Positions 8,248 through 17,556 of a DNA stretch of 64,000 nucleotides are shown one piece after another. This DNA comes from Massilia sp. Root133 (GTDB lineage Bacteria; Pseudomonadota; Gammaproteobacteria; Burkholderiales; Burkholderiaceae_D). The translations under genes were made by a program, and so were the position numbers. Below the pieces are notes generated by a model. That model saw nothing but the letters and a program-made list of their open reading frames with translations, did no database searches and was not told the origin of the DNA. Location: the NCBI RefSeq assembly GCF_001426525.1, contig NZ_LMEW01000034.1:326190-390189 (forward strand), in the 5' to 3' direction. Position 1 is the first letter of the stretch. The number at the start of each line of letters is the position of its first letter.

Positions 8248-9591
8248 ATGGCGACGCCGCAGACCCCGCAGCACACCATCTCGGCGCTGCGCAACGCCGC
8301 GCGTCCTTTGACGGGCGGCGACCGCGACTACGACGCCCTGCTCGACCTCGTGGGCGATGCCCGTTTCGTGCTGCTGGGCGAAGCGACGCACGGCACCCAC
8401 GAGTTCTACGAGGAACGGGCGCGCATCACCCAGCGCCTGATCGAGGACAAGGGTTTCCACGCCGTGGCCGTCGAGGCGGACTGGCCGGACGCCTACCGCG
8501 TCAACCGCTATGTGCGCGGCCGCGGCGATGACCGCAATGCCGACGAAGCCCTGTCCGGCTTCCAGCGCTTTCCGAACTGGATGTGGCGCAACACGGACGT
8601 CGCCGCGTTCGTCCAATGGCTGCGGCACCATAACGAGAAAACGGCCGGACCACGGGTCGGCTTCTACGGCCTCGACCTGTACAGCCTGTTCACGTCGATG
8701 GAGGAAGTGCTGCGCTACCTCGACCAGGTCGACCCGAACGCGGCACGCCAGGCGCGCGAGCGTTACGCCTGCTTCGACCATTACCACGAGGACACCCAGC
8801 ACTACGGCTATACGGCGAGCCTGGACCTGTCCGCGTCGTGCGAACAAGGCGTCCTCGAGCAGTTGCGCCAGCTACAGCAACGGGCCGCCGACTACATGTA
8901 CCGGGACGGCGACGAGGAAGCGTTTTTCTACGCCGAGCAGAACGCGCGCCTCGTCAAGAATGCCGAGGAATATTATCGGACCATGTTTCGGGGCCGCGTG
9001 TCGTCATGGAATTTACGCGACAGCCACATGGCGGAGACGCTGGCTGCGCTCGCCCACCATCTGTCGAAGGATGGCGAGCCATCCAGGATCGTCGTCTGGG
9101 AACACAATTCCCACATCGGCGACGCGCGCGCGACGGAAATGGGAGAAATGGGCGAGTGGAACGTCGGCGAACTGGCGCGCAAGGAATACGATGGGCAGGC
9201 CCGGCTGATCGGGTTTTCCACGTACGACGGCTTTGTCACGGCCGCCTCGGAATGGGATGCGCCGGCCGAGCACAAGCGCGTCCGGCCGGGTATGCCGGGC
9301 AGCTATGAGGCGTTGCTGCACGAGACCGGCATCCCCCGCTTCCTGCTGCCCCTGCGCGATGGAATCGACCAGGACGTACGCGCCACGATGGAGGAACGGC
9401 GGCTGGAACGGGCCATCGGCGTCATCTACCTGCCGCGCACGGAGCGCCACAGCCATTATTTCGCTGCCCGCATGGCGCCCCAGTTCGATGCCGTGATCCA
9501 CATCGACCACACGACGGCCGTGCATCCGCTCGATCAGGGCGGCGGCTGGCATGCGGAGGAACCGCCGGAAACCTATCCTACCGGTATTTGA
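8248..9591 (+). CDS. Erythromycin esterase family protein
   Basis: 447-residue member of the erythromycin esterase superfamily (COG2312). The catalytic-type motifs are GEATHGTHEFYEER (Glu45, His48) and VAVEADWPD (Glu76), equivalent to the His/Glu residues used by EreB; VWEHNSHIGDAR and RTERHSHYF (HSHYF) further on supply more His residues. GAGGTGG lies just before the ATG. Most chromosomal members of this family are of unknown substrate and do not confer macrolide resistance, so antibiotic inactivation should not be assumed. Position behind Hsp20, phosphoribosyltransferase and SRPBCC genes points to a stress-associated role. Confidence 0.85.
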   Translation: MATPQTPQHTISALRNAARPLTGGDRDYDALLDLVGDARFVLLGEATHGTHEFYEERARITQRLIEDKGFHAVAVEADWPDAYRVNRYVRGRGDDRNADEALSGFQRFPNWMWRNTDVAAFVQWLRHHNEKTAGPRVGFYGLDLYSLFTSMEEVLRYLDQVDPNAARQARERYACFDHYHEDTQHYGYTASLDLSASCEQGVLEQLRQLQQRAADYMYRDGDEEAFFYAEQNARLVKNAEEYYRTMFRGRVSSWNLRDSHMAETLAALAHHLSKDGEPSRIVVWEHNSHIGDARATEMGEMGEWNVGELARKEYDGQARLIGFSTYDGFVTAASEWDAPAEHKRVRPGMPGSYEALLHETGIPRFLLPLRDGIDQDVRATMEERRLERAIGVIYLPRTERHSHYFAARMAPQFDAVIHIDHTTAVHPLDQGGGWHAEEPPETYPTGI

Positions 9592-9727
9592 AACGCGACC
9601 GAGGTGTCTGAAAAGTCGGGAAATGTGAAAATTGGCGAGATTGCAACCCTGTACAGACTTGTAAAATGAACAAAGGTGCAAGGCACGCTCCGCGTGCTTT
9701 CCTTCTCACTGTTCATTTACAAGGATC

Positions 9728-10711
9728 ATGAAGCCAATCCGGATTTCGATCATCGCCGCCCTGCTCGCGGGCGCCACCTCCCTGCACGCCCAGGAAACCA
9801 CGTCCAAGGTCGAGCGCTGCGACCGCCCGCTCGGCACCATCGCCGTCACGGAAGCGCAAAGTGAGAGCGCCCACGCGCTGCAGAGTTACGGGCTCGGCTC
9901 GCCAGTCGCGCTGCTGCGCATCATGATCCAGCAATCGAACTGCTTCCAGGTGGTCGAGCGCGGGGCGGCGATGGCCAATCTGCAGCAGGAACGCGCACTC
10001 GCCGCGAATGGCGAGACGCTGTCCGGCAGCAACGTCGGCAAAGGCCAGCTGCAGGCGGCCGACTTCGTGATGACGCCGAACGTGCAGTTCGCGGCCGCGA
10101 ACACGGGCGGCATCGGCGGCGCGATCTCGGATTACGGCGGACGCCTGCTGGGCGGCCTGGGCCGGATCGCGGGCGGCATCGCGGGCAACCTCAAGTTCAA
10201 GGAAGCGCAGACGAGCCTGTTGATCGCGGACGTCCGGTCCGGCATCCAGGTGGCGGCGGAAGAAGGCGTCGCGACCAAGACGGACTTCGGTATTTCCGGC
10301 TGGAGCTGGGGCGGCGGCGATTATTCGCGCCTGGGCGGCTACACGAACACGCCGGAAGGCAAGATGGTCGCGGCCAGCCTGCTCGACAACTACAACCGCA
10401 TCGTGGCGCGCATCCGCAACGAGCCGAGCCTCGTGCGCACCAGCAGCGCGGCCAGCAAGGTGAATGCGCAGGCGTCTACCCGCGAGGGCGTGCCCGTGAC
10501 GGCCGGCGCCAGCGTGTATGCGCGCCTCGCGACCGTCAAGGTGTACACGGAACCGCGTTCCGGCAGCAAGGTGATGGGGACGTTGAAGCGGTCGGAAGAA
10601 GCGATCGCCACCGGCGAAGAGCGCGACGGTTTCGTCAGGATCGACGGCGAGAACGTCTCCGGCGGCTGGGTGCAGCGCACGCTGGTGGCCACGCAGCCCG
10701 CGCCGCAGTAA
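9728..10711 (+). CDS. CsgG/HfaB-family exported protein with SH3-like C-terminus
   Basis: 327-residue exported protein. Residues 1-22 are a type I signal peptide ending before QETTS, with no lipobox cysteine, unlike curli CsgG lipoproteins. The middle (about 35-235) has CsgG-like features: an IMIQQSNCFQVVERG segment, QLQAADFVMTPNVQF, a glycine-rich strand region and NYNRIVARIRN. The last 75 residues (VTAGASVYARLATVKVYTEPRSGSK...VSGGWVQRTLV) look like a bacterial SH3 domain. The likely role is an outer-membrane-associated or periplasmic assembly factor binding cell wall or peptide. It is convergent with the diguanylate cyclase gene, the two stop codons abutting at 10711/10712. Confidence 0.75.
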   Translation: MKPIRISIIAALLAGATSLHAQETTSKVERCDRPLGTIAVTEAQSESAHALQSYGLGSPVALLRIMIQQSNCFQVVERGAAMANLQQERALAANGETLSGSNVGKGQLQAADFVMTPNVQFAAANTGGIGGAISDYGGRLLGGLGRIAGGIAGNLKFKEAQTSLLIADVRSGIQVAAEEGVATKTDFGISGWSWGGGDYSRLGGYTNTPEGKMVAASLLDNYNRIVARIRNEPSLVRTSSAASKVNAQASTREGVPVTAGASVYARLATVKVYTEPRSGSKVMGTLKRSEEAIATGEERDGFVRIDGENVSGGWVQRTLVATQPAPQ

Positions 10712-13120
10712 CTACTTCATCGACACGCCGGCCGCCTCCTCCGCCACGCGCACGACGCAGCGGTTGCGGCCGCCGTGCTTGGCGGCATACAGCGCCGTGT
10801 CGGCCCAGCCCAGCACCTCGTCCTGCGTGGGCAGCGGGCCGTCCATGCCGTGCACGAGCGCGACGCCCACGCTGGCCGTGACGTCCAGCGGACCGGCGCC
10901 GGTCGCGATGGGCTTCCGGATGGCATCCACGATCTTGGCGCCGATCCGCTCCGCCTCGTCGACGCCCTTGACGTCTTCCAGCAGGACGACGAATTCGTCG
11001 CCGGCCAGGCGCGCGGGCGTGTCCGTGACGCGCACGCAGGCGGCCAGGCGCTGCGCGAATTCCTTCAGCACCTCGTCGCCGACACCGTGGCCCCACGTGT
11101 CGTTGATGGCCTTGAAATGGTCGATGTCCAGGTAGGCCAGGCCCATCACCTGCCGCTGGCGGCGCACGCGTTCCAGTGCCTGGCCCAGCAGTTCGCCGAA
11201 CAGCCGGCGGTTGGCGATGCCGGTCAGGCTGTCGAAGCGCGCCATCTGCACGAGCCGGCTTTCCGCCTCCTTCACCCGCGTCATGTCGTGCGCAAGCGCA
11301 TACACCCCCGCGACGGCGACGTTCACCCGACCCTGCGCCTGCACGTCCGGCACGAACGTCCATTCCAGGATGCGGTGCCGGCCCTGCGCCTGCAGCGGCA
11401 TCTCGAACGTGGCGCCGACGCCTTCGAACGCCTGCTTCAGGCGCGGTCGCGCCGCGTCGTAGGCCGGCTTGCCCAGTACGTCCTGCAAATGCATGCCGGG
11501 CAGGCGGACCGGTTCCAGGCCCAGCCACGCCTGGAACGTCGCATTGCCGAAGCCCAGGCGGTGGTTGCGGTCGATGTAGCAGATCAGCACAGGCAGGTTG
11601 TCGGCGATCAGGCGCAGGCGCTGCTCGCTGGCGGCCTGCGCCAGTTCCGCTTCCTTGCGCTCGCTGATGTCCATCGCCATCACGAAGAAGCCGACGACGC
11701 GGCCGTCGGCATCGATGTCGGGAATCGTGTCGATCATCTGGTGGCGCCTGGCATCGTCGCTGCGCACGTCTTCCACGTGGCCATGCTCGCCGCGCAGCGC
11801 GGCACGGATCAGCGGTTCCAGGCGCGCATAGCCGGCTTCGCCCAGCGCTTCGCGCACCGTGCGCCCGATGAACACGTCCGGCGCGGATCCGATCATGCGG
11901 TCGAAGCCGGCGTTGGTGAATTCGAAGCGCTCGTCGCGGTCGACGTAGGCGATCACGGCCGGGACATTGTCGGCGATCGCGCGCATGCGGGCGGCCGCGC
12001 GCCCGCGCGCCTGCACGAGGTCGTGGAAGGCGCGGCCCAGTTCGCCGACCTCGTCGTCGCGGGCGAGCGCCAGCACCGCGCTGTCGACGCCCTCGTGGCG
12101 CACGGCGGCCACGTTGCGGCGCAACTCGGCCAGCGGGCGCAGGCCGCGGCGCACGAGCCACCACGCAAGCAGGCCCGCGACCAGCGCGAGGATGCCCGCC
12201 ACGACCAGCACCGTGCGCCGCACCCGGGCGAGCGGCGCGAACGCCTCTTCCTCGGGATAGCGGGCGCCGAGGATCCAGCCGGTCGTCGCCAGGCGCTTAT
12301 AGGTGACGATGGCGGGACCCGCGCGGTCGCCGCCGATCAGCCAGCCCTCGAAGCCGTGCAGGGCGCGCGCGAGGCCCGGCTGGTCGGCGGGCGGCGCCGT
12401 CTGGCGTTCCCTCGCGGGCGAATCGATCAGCGTGCCGTCGGCCGACATCAGGAACAGGTAGCCGGTGCTGCCCGGCCGCAGGGCGTCGACCTGGCGCAGG
12501 AAGCGGGCATGCTGCAGGTCGATGCGGCCCGCGAGCACGTAGACGATCTCGCCGTGGTCGTCGAACACGGGCGCCGTCACCAGCACCATGTTCGCGCCCG
12601 ACAGGCGGCTCTGGAACGGATCGGACACGATGCCGCGGCCGCGCAATAGCGTTTCTTCGAAGTACGGACGGCCCGTGGCCGTCAGCGGCTGGGCGGTCGG
12701 CATGGAAGTGCCCGACGCCACCAGTTCGCCGTTACGGGCAAAGGCGGCGATGTTGACGAACTCGTCGCCCACGTCGGCCGTGCGGATCGCGAGCCAGGCC
12801 TGCAGGCGGCGCGGATCGTGGCGGGCCTCGAGCGGCATGGCCGCGGCCAGCGCGGCCATCTGGCGCAGGCGCGCTTCCAGCAGGTCGTCGAGGAAGGCGG
12901 CCGCCCCGGACAGCGACGCATACTGCTGCGCGCCCAGCACGGCGCGCAGGTCGTGTTCGGCCACGTCCACGGCCAGCGGGCCCGCCAGCATGGTGGCGCC
13001 CAGCACGAGCACGCCGACGGCACCGGCGAGGCGGCTGCGCAGGTTGGTCGGAAAAGTGATCGGTCGTCGCATGTAAGTGGGGCGTGCGATGCTGCGCATC
13101 GGGCCGCTCCAGTATGTCAT
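10712..13120 (-). CDS. Membrane diguanylate cyclase with Cache, HAMP, two PAS and GGDEF domains
   Basis: 802-residue c-di-GMP synthase. After an N-terminal membrane helix (about 30-50) comes a periplasmic Cache-type sensor (GRPYFEETLLRGRGIVSDPF, PVFDDHGEIVYVLAG), a second helix near 330 (LVVAGILALVAGLLAWWLV), HAMP, two PAS domains (each starting RAIADNVPAVIAYVDRD / LIADNLPVLICYIDRN), then GGDEF. The active motif is AGDEF (706-710), an accepted functional variant, and an inhibitory RxxD site (RVTD, 697-700) sits the required five residues before it, so product inhibition is expected. Start choice is uncertain: 13120, 13099 or 13072 are all in frame and none has a strong ribosome site. Confidence 0.9.
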   Translation of the reverse strand: MTYWSGPMRSIARPTYMRRPITFPTNLRSRLAGAVGVLVLGATMLAGPLAVDVAEHDLRAVLGAQQYASLSGAAAFLDDLLEARLRQMAALAAAMPLEARHDPRRLQAWLAIRTADVGDEFVNIAAFARNGELVASGTSMPTAQPLTATGRPYFEETLLRGRGIVSDPFQSRLSGANMVLVTAPVFDDHGEIVYVLAGRIDLQHARFLRQVDALRPGSTGYLFLMSADGTLIDSPARERQTAPPADQPGLARALHGFEGWLIGGDRAGPAIVTYKRLATTGWILGARYPEEEAFAPLARVRRTVLVVAGILALVAGLLAWWLVRRGLRPLAELRRNVAAVRHEGVDSAVLALARDDEVGELGRAFHDLVQARGRAAARMRAIADNVPAVIAYVDRDERFEFTNAGFDRMIGSAPDVFIGRTVREALGEAGYARLEPLIRAALRGEHGHVEDVRSDDARRHQMIDTIPDIDADGRVVGFFVMAMDISERKEAELAQAASEQRLRLIADNLPVLICYIDRNHRLGFGNATFQAWLGLEPVRLPGMHLQDVLGKPAYDAARPRLKQAFEGVGATFEMPLQAQGRHRILEWTFVPDVQAQGRVNVAVAGVYALAHDMTRVKEAESRLVQMARFDSLTGIANRRLFGELLGQALERVRRQRQVMGLAYLDIDHFKAINDTWGHGVGDEVLKEFAQRLAACVRVTDTPARLAGDEFVVLLEDVKGVDEAERIGAKIVDAIRKPIATGAGPLDVTASVGVALVHGMDGPLPTQDEVLGWADTALYAAKHGGRNRCVVRVAEEAAGVSMK

Positions 13121-13237
13121 AGCCCCCGGGTTTCTACTATTGCCACGTAAAAGATCAAATCCCTTGGTCTTGACGGGGCAGTTTGGTTTAGCATTGCACA
13201 GTTCAGCTTTGGCAATCCCAACCCATCCCACGAGGAC

Positions 13238-13720
13238 ATGAGTAAATACACACTGAACGTCAACGGCAAGGCCCGGGCCGTCGACGTCGAAGCGGATACC
13301 CCGCTGCTGTGGGCGCTGCGCGATACCCTCGGCCTCGTCGGCACGAAATACGGTTGCGGCATCGGCGCCTGCGGCGCCTGCACCGTGCACGTGGACGGCC
13401 AGCCTGCCCGCGCCTGCCAATTGCCGGTGAGCAGCATCGGCAAGCGCCGCATCACCACGATCGAGGGCCTCGATGCCCGCGCGATGCATCCGCTGCAGCA
13501 GGCCTGGACCGAGCTGGACGTGCCGCAGTGCGGCTACTGCCAGGCCGGCCAGATCATGACGGCGTGCGCCCTCCTCAAACAGCATCCGAAGCCGACCGAC
13601 GCCCAGATCGACGACGCGATGGCCGGCAACCTGTGCCGCTGCGCGACCTACGTCCGCATCCGCGCGGGCATCCACCGGGCCGCGGACATTGCCGCGACCG
13701 GCGACAAGGGGAAAGCATGA
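13238..13720 (+). CDS. iorA: Isoquinoline 1-oxidoreductase-type [2Fe-2S] subunit
   Basis: 160-residue small subunit of a molybdenum hydroxylase; it passes electrons from the molybdopterin subunit through two [2Fe-2S] clusters. The plant-type cluster ligands are Cys40, Cys45, Cys48 and Cys60 (CGIGACGAC...C) and the second cluster uses Cys98, Cys101, Cys133 and Cys135 (CGYC...LCRC). GAGG precedes the ATG closely. Its stop overlaps the start of the large subunit. Organisation as small plus large subunit without an FAD subunit is that of the isoquinoline oxidoreductase/aldehyde dehydrogenase group, which donates to a cytochrome rather than NAD. The true substrate is unknown. Confidence 0.9.
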   Translation: MSKYTLNVNGKARAVDVEADTPLLWALRDTLGLVGTKYGCGIGACGACTVHVDGQPARACQLPVSSIGKRRITTIEGLDARAMHPLQQAWTELDVPQCGYCQAGQIMTACALLKQHPKPTDAQIDDAMAGNLCRCATYVRIRAGIHRAADIAATGDKGKA

Positions 13721-15972
13721 GCCGCCCCGCCTCCTCCTCGCGCCGCCGCTTCCTCGGCCAGTCGGCAGGTGTTGCCCTGCTGCTGGGCGTGCAGGCGAGC
13801 GGCGCCATCGCGGCGCTGGCCGACAACGGCGCGCAAGAGCCCGCGGCGGGCGACTTCGTCCCGAACGCGTTCATCCGCATCGGCACGGACGGCCGCGTGA
13901 CGCTCGTCTCCAAGCAGCCGGAAATCGGCCAGGGCATCAAGACGTCGCTGCCGATGGTGCTGGCCGAAGAACTCGAGGTCGACTGGAAATCGGTCCGCGT
14001 CGTGCAGGGCGACCTGAACCCGATCTATGGATCGCAGGGCGCCGGCGGCTCGACGTCGACGCCGACCAACTACGACAACTTCCACCGCCTCGGCGCCACC
14101 GCGCGCACGATGCTCGTACGCGCCGCCGCGCAGACGTGGAACGTGCCGGCAGCGGAATGCCGGGCCGCGGACGGCGCCGTCGTGCACGGCGCCAGCGGCC
14201 GCAAGCTGGGCTACGGCGCGCTCGTGCGCACGGCGTCCGCGCTGCCTGTGCCGGATGCGAAAGAGGTCGTGCCGAAGGACCCGGCGACCTATCGCCTGCT
14301 CGGCACGCGCGTGGGCGGCGTGGACAACGCGCTCGTCGTCAGCGGCGAGCCGCTGTTCGGCATCGACACGCACCTGCCCGGCATGTTGTACGCGACGTAC
14401 GTGAAATGCCCCGTGCCGGGCGGCCGTCCCGTCGAGGCGAACCTGGACGCCATCAAGCGCATGCCCGGCGTGAAGGCCGCGTTCCTCGTCGAGGGCACGG
14501 AAAACCTGAACGGCCTGCGGCCCGGCGTCGCGATCGTCGCCGACTCGACGTGGAACGCGTTCCGCGCCCGCAAGAACCTGAAAGTGACGTGGGACGAAGG
14601 CGAAGGCGCGCGCCACAGCTGGGCCGGCTTCCTCGCCGCAGCCCAGGCCGCGAGCGGGCAGCCCGGTGCCGCCGTGATGCGCAAGGACGGCGACGTCGAT
14701 GCGGCCCTCGCGGGCGCCGCGCGCACGGTGGAGGCGAACTACGTCTACCCATTCATCTCGCACGCGAGCATGGAACCGCAGAACTGCACGGCATGGTTCA
14801 AGCCGGCCGACGGCACCCTCGAACTGTGGGCGCCGACGCAGAATCCGGGCGCGGGCCAGGCCCTCGTCTCCACGACCTTCAACATCCCGAAAGACAAGAT
14901 CCTGCTCCACATCACGCGCAGCGGCGGCGGCTTCGGGCGCCGCCTGTCGTCCGACTTCATCGTCGAGGCGGCCGCGATCGCGCAGAAGGTGAAAGCGCCC
15001 GTCAAGCTGACGTGGATGCGCGAGGACGACCTGCAGCACGACCATTTCCGCGCCGGCGGCTTCCACTTCCTGCGCGGCGGCGTGGACGAGCAAGGCAAGG
15101 TCGTCGCCTGGCACGACCATTTCGTCACGTTCGCCAACCGCATCGAGAAGAAGGAAAGCGACGGCGGCAGCGCGAGCGTGCTGCAGCCGGGCAGCGGCGG
15201 CAACCTGTCTGGCGACGAATTCCCCGGCCGCTGGCTCGCCAACTGCCTGATCGAGCAGACGCCGCTCGAATGCCGCATCCCGATGGGGCCGTGGCGCGCG
15301 CCGGGCAGCAACGTGTTCGCGTGGGTGTTCCACAGCTTCATCGACGAACTGGCCCATGCGGCCGGGCGCGATCCCCTCGCCTTCCGCCTGGACCTCCTCG
15401 GCGACAAGGACCTCGTGGCCGGCACGGGAGAACGCGGCGTGCCGTACAACGTGGGCCGCATGCGCAACGTGCTGAAGGCCGTCGCGGAAAAATCCGGCTG
15501 GGGCCAGCGCAAGTTCGCGCGCGGCCAGGGCGCCGGCATCGCCTTCCACTTCAGCCACCGCGGCTATGTCGCTGAGGTGGCGGAGGTGACGGTGTCGAAG
15601 GAAGGCCGGCTGCGCGTGGACCGCGTCGTCGTCGTCGCCGACATCGGCGCGCAGATCGTCAACCTGTCCGGCGCCGAGAACCAGGTGCAGGGCTCCGTCA
15701 TCGACGGCCTGTCCACGCTGATGTATCCGGCGCTCGACATCGACAAGGGCCGCATCGTGCAGAGCAACTTCCACGACTACGCCCTGCTGCGCATGCCGGA
15801 CACGCCTTCGAAGATCGAGACGCACTTCCTCAAGACGGACTACCCCGTCACGGGCCTGGGCGAACCCGTGTTCCCGCCGCTGGCGCCGGCCGTCTGCAAC
15901 GCGATCTTCGCCGCCACCGGCAAGCGCGTGCGCGAGCTGCCGCTGTCGAAGGCGGACCTGTCCTGGAGCTGA
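13717..15972 (+). CDS. iorB: Isoquinoline 1-oxidoreductase-type molybdopterin subunit, Tat-exported
   Basis: 751-residue catalytic subunit of the xanthine dehydrogenase superfamily. The N-terminus carries a twin-arginine signal (SSRRRFLGQSAGVALLLG), so the folded Mo enzyme should be exported with its small subunit by hitchhiking. Molybdopterin-binding stretches include EIGQGIKTSLPMVLAEEL, the GSTSTP segment, SGGGFGRRLSSDF and VRxPG-like GPWRAPGSNVFAW; a catalytic-type Glu is in TGLGEPVFPPLAPA near the C-terminus. ATGA overlap with the small subunit shows coupling. No XdhC/CoxI maturation gene lies alongside; the next gene is a TPR-methyltransferase. Substrate specificity (aldehyde or N-heterocycle) cannot be read from sequence. 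Confidence 0.9.
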   Translation: MSRPASSSRRRFLGQSAGVALLLGVQASGAIAALADNGAQEPAAGDFVPNAFIRIGTDGRVTLVSKQPEIGQGIKTSLPMVLAEELEVDWKSVRVVQGDLNPIYGSQGAGGSTSTPTNYDNFHRLGATARTMLVRAAAQTWNVPAAECRAADGAVVHGASGRKLGYGALVRTASALPVPDAKEVVPKDPATYRLLGTRVGGVDNALVVSGEPLFGIDTHLPGMLYATYVKCPVPGGRPVEANLDAIKRMPGVKAAFLVEGTENLNGLRPGVAIVADSTWNAFRARKNLKVTWDEGEGARHSWAGFLAAAQAASGQPGAAVMRKDGDVDAALAGAARTVEANYVYPFISHASMEPQNCTAWFKPADGTLELWAPTQNPGAGQALVSTTFNIPKDKILLHITRSGGGFGRRLSSDFIVEAAAIAQKVKAPVKLTWMREDDLQHDHFRAGGFHFLRGGVDEQGKVVAWHDHFVTFANRIEKKESDGGSASVLQPGSGGNLSGDEFPGRWLANCLIEQTPLECRIPMGPWRAPGSNVFAWVFHSFIDELAHAAGRDPLAFRLDLLGDKDLVAGTGERGVPYNVGRMRNVLKAVAEKSGWGQRKFARGQGAGIAFHFSHRGYVAEVAEVTVSKEGRLRVDRVVVVADIGAQIVNLSGAENQVQGSVIDGLSTLMYPALDIDKGRIVQSNFHDYALLRMPDTPSKIETHFLKTDYPVTGLGEPVFPPLAPAVCNAIFAATGKRVRELPLSKADLSWS

Positions 15973-15976
15973 CCGG

Positions 15977-17479
15977 GTGACGGTGGAAGACGCGTCCAAC
16001 CTGCTGGGCCAGGCCGTCCGCCTGCACCAGCAGGGCCGGCTCGAGCAGGCGCAGGCCCTGTACCGGCGCGTGCTGGACCTCGACCCGCGCCAGTTCGACG
16101 CGCTGCACCTGCTGGGCGTGATCGAGCGCCAGCGCGGGCATCCCGGCCGTGCCGTGGAACTGATCGAGGAAGCGCTGCGGATCGACCCGCAGCAGGCGCG
16201 CGCCCATTGCAACCTGGGCGCCGCGCTGCAGGACCTCGGCCGCACCGATGCCGCGCTCGCCAACTACGAAGCGGCGCTGCGCCTCGATCCGGGCTATGCG
16301 CTCGCCTGGGACAACCGCGGCAACACGCTGCGCCGGCTCGGCCGCCTGGCCGACGCGCTGGACAGCTACGAACGCGCCCTCGGCATCGCCCCGGCGCTGG
16401 CCGACGCATGGTGCCACCGCGCCATCGCACTGCACGACCTGGGACGCCATGCGGATGCCGTCGCAAGCGCCGAACAAGCGCTCGCCATGCGGCCCGCGTA
16501 TGCGGAGGCCTTCGTCGCACTGGGCCACGCACTGCAGGCGCTGGACCGCCACGCGGACAGCGTCGATGCGTACGACAGCGCGCTCGCGCTGGCCCCGCAG
16601 GCCGACACCTGGTGCGCGCGCGGCGCGGCGCTGAAGAAATCGGGCGACCTTGCGGCCGCCCTGCACAGCTACGAACGGGCGCTGGCCGTGCGGCCCGACT
16701 ACGCGCTGGCCGAGCACTATCGGGCGAACACGCTGCGCGGACTGGGGCAGCGCGACGCGGCCGTGGCGTCGTACCGGCGCGCGCTCGACCTGGGCGCGGA
16801 TGCGGACGAGATCCGGTTTTCACTGGCGGCGCTGGGCGAGGCGGAGCAGCCGGATGCGGCGCCGGCCGACTACGTGAAACACCTGTTCGACCAGTATGCG
16901 GGCCGGTTCGACCGCCACCTCGTCGACGTCCTCGGCTACCGCACGCCGGCGCTGCTGGACGCCCTGCTCCGTCCGCACCTGGCGGCGCTGCCGCTGGATG
17001 CCGCGTTGGACCTCGGCTGCGGCACGGGACTGTGCGCGACTTTCCTGCGGCCGCTGGCGCGCCACGTCACCGGCGTCGACCTGTCGCAGCGCATGCTGGA
17101 CAAGGCGGCGGAACTGGACCTGTACGATGACCTGGCCTGTGCCGACATCGCCGACTGGCTGGCGGAGCGTCCCGCCTCGTGCGACCTCGCCGTCGCGGCC
17201 GACGTGCTGGTGTACCTCGGCGACCTCGCGCCGCTGTTCGCGCGGGTGCGGCGCGCGCTGCGTCCGGGCGGCCTGTTCGCGTTGTCGTGCGAAGCGCTCG
17301 GCGAGGACGATCGCGGTTTCGCGCTCCAGCCGTCGAACCGGTTCGCGCATGCGCTCGATTACGTGCGGCGGACTGCGCAGGCGGCCGGCTTCGAGGTCCT
17401 CGCGACGGCGCACGCGGTATTGCGCGAGGATCACGGCCGCGGCATCGCCGGCCACCTCGTGCTGCTGCGCGCGGCGTAA
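15977..17479 (+). CDS. TPR-repeat class I methyltransferase
   Basis: 500-residue protein starting with GTG, with GGAG 8 bases upstream inside the end of the hydroxylase gene, so it is probably the third gene of that operon. Residues about 8-295 contain eight or so tetratricopeptide repeats (recurring ALDSYERALGIAP-type units). Residues about 300-500 form a SAM-dependent methyltransferase: ALDLGCGTGLCATFL is motif I, VTGVDLSQRMLDKA the acidic loop, CDLAVAADVLVYLGD motif II/III, ALRPGGLFALS motif IV. Similar TPR-methyltransferases exist in many proteobacteria; the methyl acceptor is unknown and the link to the hydroxylase is positional only. Confidence 0.85.
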   Translation: MTVEDASNLLGQAVRLHQQGRLEQAQALYRRVLDLDPRQFDALHLLGVIERQRGHPGRAVELIEEALRIDPQQARAHCNLGAALQDLGRTDAALANYEAALRLDPGYALAWDNRGNTLRRLGRLADALDSYERALGIAPALADAWCHRAIALHDLGRHADAVASAEQALAMRPAYAEAFVALGHALQALDRHADSVDAYDSALALAPQADTWCARGAALKKSGDLAAALHSYERALAVRPDYALAEHYRANTLRGLGQRDAAVASYRRALDLGADADEIRFSLAALGEAEQPDAAPADYVKHLFDQYAGRFDRHLVDVLGYRTPALLDALLRPHLAALPLDAALDLGCGTGLCATFLRPLARHVTGVDLSQRMLDKAAELDLYDDLACADIADWLAERPASCDLAVAADVLVYLGDLAPLFARVRRALRPGGLFALSCEALGEDDRGFALQPSNRFAHALDYVRRTAQAAGFEVLATAHAVLREDHGRGIAGHLVLLRAA

Positions 17480-17556
17480 TCAGGCGGCCGCCACGCCCGG
17501 GCCGCTGTCGCTCACGCCCAGCCGCACCACGCCGTCCACGCGCACCGGCGTCCGAA

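Noticed and set aside
13648..16263. Long minus-strand frame across the molybdenum hydroxylase genes
   Set aside because: Mirror of iorB codon bias; the plus strand has intact Fe-S and molybdopterin motifs.
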